A stretch of 64,000 nt of DNA. It comes from Heterotrichella gracilis (taxonomy: Eukaryota > Sar > Xanthophyceae > Tribonematales > Xanthonemataceae). The translations under genes and the position numbers were made by a program. This document shows positions 47,138 to 56,807 of this stretch, in pieces. Where the stretch lies: the NCBI GenBank assembly GCA_032358255.1, contig JAULBX010028271.1, forward strand, positions 124,001 to 188,000. Reading direction: 5' to 3'. A model generated the notes under the pieces. It saw only the letters and a program-made list of their open reading frames with translations, was not told the DNA's origin and did no database searches. Position 1 is the stretch's first letter; each line of letters starts with the position of its first letter.

Positions 47138-48541
47138 GCGACTTGCCTGTGGACAGCTATGGACAGGACACCAGCATTCGCCTTGTTTGGAGCTCTTATT
47201 CCGGAGGGGCTGAGCCCGAGACAGTTTGGCAGGCTTTTCAACCTGTTGCACGAAAAAGACGACGCCTGTGTGCAGAAGCTGGCATCAACGCCAGCGCCCC
47301 AGCTGCTGGACGCCGTGCTGCGCTTCCTAGGTGAGCCATAGCAGAAAGTCTACTCCTTGGGTTGGAGGTTGAGCGTAGGTTTAGCTTTCTGAGGCTGGAG
47401 AGGAGGGTGTAGGGCTCTTGCTCAGAGTGGGTGGGCTTAGGGTACTGAAGGTGTAGAGGTGTGTGAGTGGAAAAGCAATGTGAAGTGCTGCCCTGGGGGG
47501 TTGCCGTGGAGTGGACCAGCACCCACCATAGAGTGCTCACGCACTGTTGGTGCGGAGTCCCACTGATTGCTGCCTCCTAGCCCCAAACGATCAGTCGCAG
47601 GCTCTGCGCTTGCAAGGTTGATATCTGATTCAAGGCATGAAGTGCACAGTTGCTGTGCTTTATGAAGCTTCATAATTAGGTGATTTAGGTCAAGTCTGCA
47701 GACCCTGGCCCATGTATGCAACGTTGCCTGTTCACGTGGCAGAACCACCTTCAAATGGACACTGAGTGCTACCCTTGTGTGTCCTTGGCCACCTCAGAGG
47801 AAGAGGAAGCTGCAAGAACCAAGGACTTTGTCAATGTGACCGTCATGACATACAACTACGACGCCTTTGACATCCTGGAAATGGGCCGTATGGCGCGCAA
47901 GCAGTTGGTCAGCATTCTGAAGGGCTGGGGTGTCGTTTCCATTATTCTTCCCGAGACAGTCATTGACAGCCTGTGGGCCATGGACCTGGAAGAACTGACT
48001 GGGGAGCTGCCCGATCTTGACCTGGGGGAGTACGAGGGATGGCCCGTGGAGGCAGCCCCGTACACGGATGGGGACGTGTACATCTGCAACTCTCATGAGG
48101 ACGCACCTGGGTTGGTGAGTGTACTGGCATGCTGTATGGCGTTGACTGCAAGCACCATGACCACCTGGCTCTTGCAGCTGGAGGTGTGAGTTGGTTTGAA
48201 TGTTGGATCCATCACGTGCAGCACGAGAAAGGCAATGCTCTCGGGTCTTGGGTAGGGTGTGGCATGTGCACGCGAGCATGGGTCTGGCCACTGGCAAGGA
48301 AGCAGGTTGCATGTGGGGATGGCGGCAGTACCTGTGGCTGTGGCTTGGCAGGCTGAACTCTTGGTGCGCCCCTTGTTGGTGGGAGGGTGGTAGGGCTGAT
48401 GGGCAATTTTCAATGCTGCATGTGCAGGTTCCCAGCTTGTGCGACCATGTGGTGCCAATGGGAGGCAACAACTTGGGCGAGGAGGTGAAGGTGGCCAGGG
48501 AAGATGGGGAAGGCAGAGGCCACGGCACTGTCAAATTGTCG
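47138..48541 (+). CDS. Family copy C: unknown gene, exons 1-3
   Basis: Exon 1 is 47138-47330 (193 bp as in copy A), ATG at 47159 (GLSPRQFGRLFNLLHEKDD; LDAVLRFLG, GTGAGC donor). Exon 2 is 47798-48114 (317 bp), an in-frame loss of 30 bp relative to A and B, with LPETVIDSLWAMDLEELTGE and WPVEAAPYTDGDVYI. Exon 3 is 48428-48541 (114 bp; VVPMGGNNLGEEVKVARED, GTAAGC donor). All splice borders are kept. In A, B and C the differences between copies fall mostly outside the conserved core residues, suggesting the module was kept by selection at least for a time. Function unknown. Confidence 0.55.
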
Positions 48542-49050
48542 GTAAGCGTGACGAGGGTTCGAGTACAGATTTGACCAGCCAAATTTTGCAGGCTCGCAGG
48601 GGCTCTATGAAGCTCAAGGCACTTCCAAACAAGGTTTTTAAAGATGGTCTTATACGATCCTATATCCTCAAATATGTTTACCATTTTTGCTGACCGTGTA
48701 ATTTTACAAAAAAAAATGTGAATTTAGTATTGTTTCCTAGAACAAGGGACACTAGAATAAACTCTTGATTATGCTTCATTTTTAGCTATATTAACAATCG
48801 GATATTTTACCGGAATATATTCGATTTTAAAAACAATTGCTTGGAATTTACAAAAAACAAAATGTGTGATATAAATACAGTTCTCACTGTAGACTTACTA
48901 TTATGGCTCTTAAAAATATGTGCGCCTGGCACAGATCCAAATTTTAATGCTTGCGAGTTACAAAGATAATGTGTATTATAATACAGTTCTCAGAGAATTG
49001 CAGAGACTTCTTACACATCAAGCCTCGTAGATTGTTGTTAACAAAATTAT

Positions 49051-50480
49051 ATGCACCTGGCGCAGATGCATGGGCTGTCTGCAGCCATGCAGTGTGGGCG
49101 CGGCCCTGGTTTGAAGCCAAGGTTTGAGGCACATGGGTCACATGGGTCATGGTCACGCCTCCTGCTGAGGCGCTGCCCTGGCTGGAAGCTGGGCAGGATG
49201 CCGCTGCCAAGCGTGGTCAGGTCGCCAATGCCAGCCCGACTGCCATGCACCTTCCTGTGAGCGCCGCTGCAAGTGAGTATTGTGTGAATGAAATGTGCTG
49301 CGTGTGTGCCAGGCTGGCAGCGGTCATGTGGGCTGTGCCAATTTGTGTCTGTTAATTGGCAAGAACGAGCACGCACTTGATGTCATGCGATTCCGCTGCG
49401 ATGCTGCCTTGATTGCATCATTCTCATGTCAGCCTTAGCTGCTGAGGTAAGCTGAGATGCCACCCGAGGTAGATAAGGGTACCAGCATCATTTGCCGTGC
49501 CTGGGAGTGCGCAGGGCTGGGATGGGCAGCTTCTGAGTGGGTTATCCACGTGTATGTGCTGTACCCTCAATGCCTCAAGCAGCATGCCCACCTGTGCAGG
49601 CTACAAGCTGCAGCGCTGGCAGAGTGCTCCTCCCCTCTGCACCATCCACCAACACCCCGCTTGCCCTCCCCTCCCCTGCCGACACACGCCTCCCTTTCCC
49701 CCTGGGGGCCCCCCAGCCTGTTCTACAGGAGCCGCCTCACAGCCACAGCTAACAGTTGACAGCCACAGGGGGTGATACAGGTAGGAAGGACGAGAAGGAA
49801 TGCGAGTGATATGTGACCACCACGTGTTGTACATTTTACACACAGGCGCAGTGCTTGTGCCATGTCACGGGGGGGTGCCCATGCGTGTTGGCTCCAGTTT
49901 GGAGGCAAAAACACATGCACATCTGTTGCTCATTGGCCTCGGCTTTGTTATTGCTAGGGCGTGATTGTCTATAAAATATAATTAATAAGCGCATAATTTT
50001 CAAAATGCTTGCAGGTGCCTCAGCTGGTCACCTTCAAGGCCCCCCGGGTGCTGAAGGATAATGAGTGCCACCTAGTGCTCATTGCTCCCTTGAACCCCAG
50101 CCTGCGCCTGCTTGGCTGGCAGCCGGAGAGCTACGTCTGGGTGGTGGGCGCATGGTGGGTGGTGTGGGCGGATGCACACAGCATCACAACGAGGCCGGTG
50201 GTGGAGGGCGGGGGGGCAGGGGCGGTGCAGGATGTGGCGATGGTGGAGGTACCAGGGGAGGGCAGGGGTTGGAGCATGACGACCTTGCAGCTGTGCTGCG
50301 CTGGCTGAGGGGGCAGTGGGCGTTGGCTGGTGCAGCGGGTATGGTGCGGGTGGTGGTGACGCAGCAGTGGGTGTGCTTGGCACACAGGTTGTTTTCGTGT
50401 GTTTGGCACTGGACACAGCCATACTGCGTTAGGGTTCAGGGTTTAGGGTTTTTGTGCATGCGGGGTGGCTAGCTATAGAG
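49051..50480 (+). pseudogene. Family copy C: later blocks and F-box-type tail, decayed
   Basis: 49051-49260 and 49457-49775 match the later blocks of A, A' and B. At 50015 a TTGCAG acceptor opens a block matching the F-box gene's C-terminus (VPQLVTFKAPRVLKDNECHL; WVVWADAHSITTRPVVEGGG) that shifts frame near 50.25 kb. The 3' flank (ACTGACCAAAGCACCCAGT at about 50.48 kb) matches the flank of the F-box gene at 53.08 kb. A TTTAGGG patch lies at 50.43-50.45 kb. Confidence 0.5.
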
Positions 50481-51449
50481 ACTGACCAAAGCACCCAGTC
50501 AGTGGGCCAGTGCCACTGGGCCAGTGGGTTGAAGGCATCAGGTTTTGTAGCTTCAAGCAATGCTCCTGAACTGTTGCATGGACCATGTAGATCGCAGCAT
50601 TGGCAGGCGTGCGTTCGGCGATTATATCAGTGTGAAATAATGCCCACCATCTGCAAGTCCATATGTTATATTTCCAACTTGTAGCGCCGAATGCTTTCTT
50701 GCTTGTGTTTTTGTTGCAGGGATCACAGGTTTAAAGGTGGAAACCGTGCCATTAGTTCCACTCGGTGGCAGGCACATCACACTCCAGACATGCATGCATG
50801 CAATGCAGCTTTGTTGAACTGTAGCTATTGCTGTCGCAGTGGCGTGTGGTTGAGCTCCAGCGTCACTTGTAGCTCTCGAAGGGCACTTGAACCTTTTGAA
50901 AGGCTCCGGCCCGGAGTCCGGGAGTCCCTTCTTCATAGAGGTGGGCACTCGAGTCGAAAACCAGCCTGGCCAACCAAGTTTGACCGTTTGATGGTTTGAG
51001 ACAGAACCCTCGCACCCTACAAAGACTGCTAGCCAGGCACACGCTGTGTTATTTTAGGCTTCTCCTAGACCAACCTTCCCCGAGAGCTAACAGGTGTAAT
51101 ATAAAGGAAAAGTTGCACCACTGTCTGATTACAGCAAAGGGACCCGCGACGAATCAACACCTGTGACCTCCAGTGGTAAGGACACGTTGCTTGAGAAGGA
51201 CCGCCCTCATTCTTTCCCTTGAAGCATGTGTGGGAAGTCTTTACCCTTGACGTTATTGTCACCGAGCAGTTTGCCCTGACCTGTTTCTCATCAGTTTGTA
51301 CCCTTCCCACTCTCCCCAGCCCGTTCTGATAAGTTCAATCTGGAACCCACACTCTCTTCAGCCCACTGGTCCCTGATGTGTGCACAACACTGGCTGTACA
51401 TCACTGACGCCGCTTCTTCCCTGCCACAGGTCACCAGTGCAACAGCATC

Positions 51450-52970
51450 ATGGCATCCACGAGCAGTGCAGCCCATCAGGCGCAAGGCACATCATCTCAG
51501 CCGCAGGCAGCTCCTCCCACCAGCCTCGAACGAGACCTACAGCTGGAAAACCTACCAGACGCTGTGCTGGGCCTCATCTTCTTGAAGCTCCCTTTTTACG
51601 AGCGTGCCCGGGCGGCCCTTGTGAGCAAACAGCTACACAGGCTCCTCTGCACGCAAGGCGTGCTGTGGGAGGTGGTGGATCCTGACGACAACCGCTCAGT
51701 TGAGCTGAACCACCTGGTAGCCCACCTGGCGCACACCAGGGTACTGGACTTCAGCAGATTGTATGAGCTGCACACGCCCCAGCCCTGCCTGGCGCTTCTG
51801 GCAGCCTTGGACCCACATCGGCTGCAAACAGTGAAGCTACGGTATGTGGATGGGGCAGGCCAGCCGTTGCCAAGGCTGATGGAGCTTTTCACCGCCATAG
51901 GGCGCTTGCACAGGCTGGAGGAACTGGCTCTCTGTGCCAGCTTCAAAGACTGGCTCCTGAGGGGGGAGGAAGGGGTGGAGGACCCACTTGTGGCCCTGGC
52001 ACCAGTCACACAGCAGCTCTCCACCCTCACCTCCCTCACCCGCCTGTCACTGGAGCTCTACGCTGAGGCCAGCAGTTACCGCGTGCTGGGGTGCGTGCCA
52101 TTTCCGCTGCCGCTGCTGCCAGCTGTCGCCCATGCCACGCTCCACCTGGGGGATTGGCAGCGGCCTAGGAGTGGAAACCGCTTCTCACGGCACTGCAGCG
52201 CCCTACCTCTACACTCCCTGCCCAACCTCAGAGGCTTGGAGCTGAAGCTGCGATGCACAGAGCTGGCGCTTGACCTGCGCCCCCTGGCCGCACTCACCGC
52301 GCTTGCCTTGACCATGAACGACAGCTGCCTGGCAGTGCCAGCGGAGGAGCCCTGGTGGCCTGACACCCTCCAGAAGCTCACCGTCTCGTACCGGAGCTAC
52401 AACAATGAGGTGATGGCGGATGAGATGAGCCCTCACTGGCCCCGCCTGCTGGCGCCTCCGCTGCTGGCGCTGGACCTCACCACTTGCTCCATGTCTTCGT
52501 GGTGCAACCACCTGCACCTGCTGCCCCACCTGCCCCCCACGCTGCGCCACCTGGGCCTGCCAAGGGTGTATCCATACAAGCAACGCCATGGCTACGAGGT
52601 GCGCGATCACAAGTATGAGGCGCGGCTGCCGTGGCTGCCTCAGCTCGTCACCATCGAGGCCCCCTGGGTGCTGAAGGATATCGACTGGCGCCTGGTGCTC
52701 ACTGCTCCCGTCAACCCCGGCCTGTGCCTGGTTGGCTGGCAGCCGCAGAACTATGTCAAGGTGGTGGGCGAGGGGTGGGTGGTGTGGGCGGATGCACACG
52801 GCATCACAACGAGGCTGGTGGTGGAGGGCGGGGGGCCAGGGGAGGTGCAGGATGTGGCGGTACCAGTGGTGGAGGTACCAGGGGAGGGGGTGGAGGATGA
52901 CGAGCTTGCAGCTGTGCTACTCTGGCTGAGGGGGCAGTGGGCGTTGGCTGGTGCAGCGGGTGGGGGTTGA
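51450..52970 (+). CDS. F-box protein with leucine-rich repeats
   Basis: One uninterrupted 506-codon frame. Residues 1-30 are Ser/Gln/Ala-rich. An F-box follows at about 31-76 (LPDAVLGLIFLKLPFYERAR, then VSKQLHRLL and LWEVV). Irregular leucine-rich segments fill about 80-390 (LKLRYVDGAG region; LRGLELKLRCTELALDLRPL). The end (about 390-506) is the family-specific block VPQLVTIEAPWVLKDIDWRL-like, with GWQPQNYVKVVG. F-box proteins bind SKP1 and select substrates for SCF ubiquitin ligases; the substrate is unknown. A CCTGCCACAG acceptor-like site about 20 bp before the ATG hints at a 5' UTR intron. It is the only intact member here: the tails of B, C and A' are frameshifted copies of its C-terminus preceded by an intron that this gene lacks. 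Confidence 0.85.
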   Translation: MASTSSAAHQAQGTSSQPQAAPPTSLERDLQLENLPDAVLGLIFLKLPFYERARAALVSKQLHRLLCTQGVLWEVVDPDDNRSVELNHLVAHLAHTRVLDFSRLYELHTPQPCLALLAALDPHRLQTVKLRYVDGAGQPLPRLMELFTAIGRLHRLEELALCASFKDWLLRGEEGVEDPLVALAPVTQQLSTLTSLTRLSLELYAEASSYRVLGCVPFPLPLLPAVAHATLHLGDWQRPRSGNRFSRHCSALPLHSLPNLRGLELKLRCTELALDLRPLAALTALALTMNDSCLAVPAEEPWWPDTLQKLTVSYRSYNNEVMADEMSPHWPRLLAPPLLALDLTTCSMSSWCNHLHLLPHLPPTLRHLGLPRVYPYKQRHGYEVRDHKYEARLPWLPQLVTIEAPWVLKDIDWRLVLTAPVNPGLCLVGWQPQNYVKVVGEGWVVWADAHGITTRLVVEGGGPGEVQDVAVPVVEVPGEGVEDDELAAVLLWLRGQWALAGAAGGG

Positions 52971-52989
52971 TGCAGCGGTGTGTGCTCCA

Positions 52990-53940
52990 CACACAGGAGT
53001 GTTTTGCGTTGGACGCAACAGAAATGTCTTGGGATATTTGTGCAATGCAATCCCACATGCCATATGGGATGCTTGGTTGGAGACTGATTAAAGCACCCAG
53101 TAGCTTGCCCCCGAATTGTTCAACATGGACGTTTAGGTTGGTGTGTTTGGTAAACAATCATTATTACCAAAGTGACACTCGAATATATTTGTGAATAATG
53201 AAGCCCACCTTCTCGAACTCTGAAGTTGTATGAACATGTATAATTTTTTATGGGGGCTATGTGTAGCTGCTATGCCGCCTAATTTACGCCTTTGGCGTCT
53301 GTTTTCTTTTCTTTTCTTTATAGTAATGATTGCATGACACTGTGTTGCGTTGGAAAATCAACCTTGTAGTTGGTAAAAACGCAAGTTTTGACACTATTGC
53401 AAGTCCGACCAACCCATGTAGCACCCTCCACGCAGCACCAGCCATCATGAGCGTCTAGCGCCTCCACCCTCCATGGCAGCCACTTTCTTGTCATAACCAG
53501 GCATGGCTATTTTGCTCAGTGACACTCCTGGAGTGGACCATTCCCACCACCATTGCGAGCTCAACTCAGGGCTGCTCATTGCCGCAATTGCCTCCTATCA
53601 TGTCCCGTACGTTTAATATTACATATTATTGATTGTATTTCATTGTATCAATAATTCAGAATTGACAAAGGTTCCTGCTTGACCAGCCGTTCTTACCGAC
53701 CAGTTGTGGTCCTCTCAGAGTGGAGCAGGTGCCCACCAGTGGCCCCATACCATACTAGTTGACTCAAGAGTGACTCTGCCTTTGTGCATTCCCCTCGAGT
53801 CTGCATCCATATGGGCCAGTCTTTCTGGCTGACACTGTGACTCAAGGGGACCTGCCAGCTGCCCGGCAGTTGAAAACCATCTGAAAACACTCCCGAGTCA
53901 AAGAGCCCCAGGCCTTGCTCATCAGTCACTGACGGCGCCC
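52990..53940. other. 3' flank of the F-box gene, no gene recognised
   Basis: The first 130 bp (GAGTGTTTTGCGTTGGACGC and the AAAGCACCCAGT stretch) is shared with the 3' flanks of the copies at 8.4, 43.3 and 50.5 kb. The rest has no supported exon before the end of the kinase gene. Confidence 0.45.
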
Positions 53941-53946
53941 CGCTCG

Positions 53947-56807
53947 TCAAGGCGGGGTGAGCTTGAGGTGCCTGCACAGCTCGCCACATTTGTGGCTCCT
54001 GAGGAACATGTCCATGCCGTACGTGCCCAGGTTGGTGGTCCCAAAGCAGGCGAGGTCCTTGCAGTGGATGGCGGGGTCAGTGAGCAGGAAGCACCTCTTG
54101 CCATCGTCCACCATGCCCTGCGTTGCGGGAATTTGCGTCAGAGGTCAACTCACCTTAAAAAAGAGGTCATAGAGGTCAATATTTTTACCAACAACGTACA
54201 AACAAACAACAGGTAATCCCAGCTGTAAATTTTTACTGGCCAATTATGATGACAAAGGTGACTAAAGTATTTCATGTACCGAGCATGAACTGTCATATTT
54301 TATATTACTTTAGCCTGTCGTAGAGATCCCAGGCTGGAAACGCCACCCCTGTCAGGCCCAGCGTTTGTTACATTTTTACATGAAACTTTAAAGTTACAGA
54401 AAACGAAGTGCGTAAGAAAGAAAGAAACGTAATGGTCTTAGCACCTACTCCACATGCAAATCCACTCAATGCACTGTGTCTGTGACACCCACACCCATGG
54501 CCCCACCAGCGCATCTACCACCATTATAATACATCTGAAACCCCTACATCCTCCCCCGCCCCCTCAGTACGCACCAACACCTATGGCACCCCATGCCATG
54601 GCCCCACACCCATCTGTACATCCACCACATCATGAACCCCTTGGTGAACTGGTATGTCCACTGGCTGAACCCTAAACCCTAAACCCTATACCCACCTGCA
54701 CATCCACCACCATCATGAACCCCTGGGTGAACTGGTATGTCCAGTGGCTGAAGGCCTGCAGGGTCTCGGTGTGGGTGTCCCTGCTCACGTAGCCTGCGTT
54801 GTTGGTCCACTTCACCCACTTGCCAGGCAGGTAGGGCTCCTGTGGGGCCCAGGGGAAACACAGCAGGTCAGCCACCTTGGAGATTAGAGACCCTATGTTA
54901 GGGTATAGGGTTGTGGCTCACATAGTTGCGTTTGTGATCCATTTCACCCACTTGCCAGGCAGGGAAAGCTCTTGTGAAATCATGCTCGTCCAATCAGTCT
55001 GGCCAAAGTGAAAGTGACACTTCAGAGGTGATGTTGCACGCAGAGTTTAAAAACGTTGCGTTTCAGGGGTTATCTAGGGTGGGTTTTCTGGCAGCGGCTG
55101 CCTTGATCATCAGTTTGTAACCACCTTATTCAGATGGCAGATGCCCCTTCAGCGGCAAGGGATCCAAACCCATCAGTCATTTCAAGTGGTGTTCAGCTCA
55201 GGTACACATACAGCATTGGCTGGGACGCTACGCGTATGTGTCAAATACCTGGTATCTAGACCCTTGGGGTAGGTGTGATGCTACCATGGTCCATTTTTTC
55301 TGTTGGCATGTGCATGTGGCGCCACCAACAGCCCTGGACCCAAAACCCTGACACCCCCCATGTAACCCCCCACGCACCACTACAAAGGTCCTGTACGGTC
55401 TGGCCCACACCCCCATGCCGCGCACCGCGGTGAGGAGCGTGACCAGCTGCATCTGACTCACCACGATGGCGTCAACATGAACCCTAAACCCTAACGCCTG
55501 CCGTACAACACCCACCACTGCAACCCTGCCGTGCAGTGACTGGTAAAGAACCATGACGTAACCCCATATTGCCCTAGATTGTTAAGCTGCCGTACCACCG
55601 TGAAGGTCCTGTAGGGTTTGATGAGGAGCGTGGCCCTACAGTACTACCCTAAACCCTAAACCCTAACGCACCACGGTGAAGGTCCTGTAGGGTTTGGCGA
55701 TGAGCGTGACCAGCTGCGTCTCGCTGTATGTGATGCTGTAGCTGGTGTCATCCGGTGGGGCCACCTTGTGGTACTCGGATGCCAGGAACAGAGCCATGCT
55801 CTGGATGTTCATCTGAAGCAGCAAAAGGAAAGGAACTCAATTGGATATACTAATGAAAGGCGAGTGCTGTTATATATAAACAAAAGAATTATAAACAAGT
55901 GATCACGATATTCTAGTTTTGTTTCCTCCTTTTCAAATTGCAGATTATTATTTGGGATGCAAGGAACCCAGCCATGCTCTGGACATTCATCTGGAACAGT
56001 CAAGAGAGGGGGGGGTCAAGGCTCAATGGTCTGATAGCAATAGACTGACATTCGTGCATTCAAGATTGCCAGAGGAGCGAACAGCCTTGCAATGTGGCGC
56101 ATTAAATGTTATGTACAAGCACTGCTGATGTCATTTATTAACTTGTGCGGTGTAAGGACCTTGTGAACATGTGGCCTTGCCTCTATTTGTCCCCATCTGT
56201 CGGACAAGTGTATTTATGTACCAGTACCAAATAATGCTCGACAATTCCAATTACCCATTGAAAAGCTCTAAAGCATGAATCTTAATTGTAGGAGGGTGTT
56301 TATATTACAACGATACTGTTACCTGCTGCTGGAAATTTCCGAAAGTGTTCATCGAACTGACAATGAAGTCTTTGAACACCACCTCCTTTACCATTGGAGG
56401 GGAAGGGGTGCCATCCCCTGGCCCACACTCGCTCACATGGAGCCGCCCGTGATACGCCTTGCGAATCCCCCCCTTATCGAACGGCAAGCTTGTCACCTGT
56501 GCCAGCAGCATTCTTACATTAATTAGTGTAAATAATTTATTTACAAGCTTAAAGGAGCTCATGTCATTGACTTGGCCTTCAACATTTGTGAATTGCAAGC
56601 ATTAGTTGATGACAAGCTCGTGTCCTGGGCCTTCAACATTAACAGTTGAAGGTCCAGTTTATTAAAAGTAGATTAAAAGCTTGTCACCTGGATCTTCAGC
56701 ATGGTGGTGGATTCGTCAAAGATGTGCGCGTGGTCGGCACTGATGCGGTCCATCAACTGGGGGAAGGTGGAGGGAAGGGTTTGGCGTATGTTCCGGGCAC
56801 TGAACAC
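53947..56807 (-). CDS. Alpha-kinase catalytic domain exons
   Basis: Five exons (56688-56807, 56323-56496, 55672-55812, 54696-54839, 53947-54117) cover the catalytic domain. They hold the glycine-containing FDKGGIRKAY strand, a lysine in MVKEVVFKDF as ATP-binding candidate, SMALFLASEYHKV, the EPYL..KW..N.G motif, AFSHWTYQFT, VVDVQ, and the C-terminal TDPAIHC, FGTTNLG and CGELC zinc-site motifs. Degenerate TTTAGGG repeats start within about 10 bp of the donor sites of the exons ending at 55672 and 54696. Confidence 0.9.

Noticed and set aside
47794-48684. 296-codon minus-strand frame
   Set aside because: Antisense of copy C exons 2 and 3, whose plus-strand frame is conserved with proper splice sites in copies A and B.
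51055-51310. Possible tRNA gene
   Set aside because: No cloverleaf, no GGTTCGA-type T-loop and no matching acceptor stem could be found here, nor convincingly elsewhere in the window.
52209-52799. 196-codon minus-strand frame
   Set aside because: Lies entirely inside the intact F-box gene on the opposite strand; leucine/proline-rich shadow.
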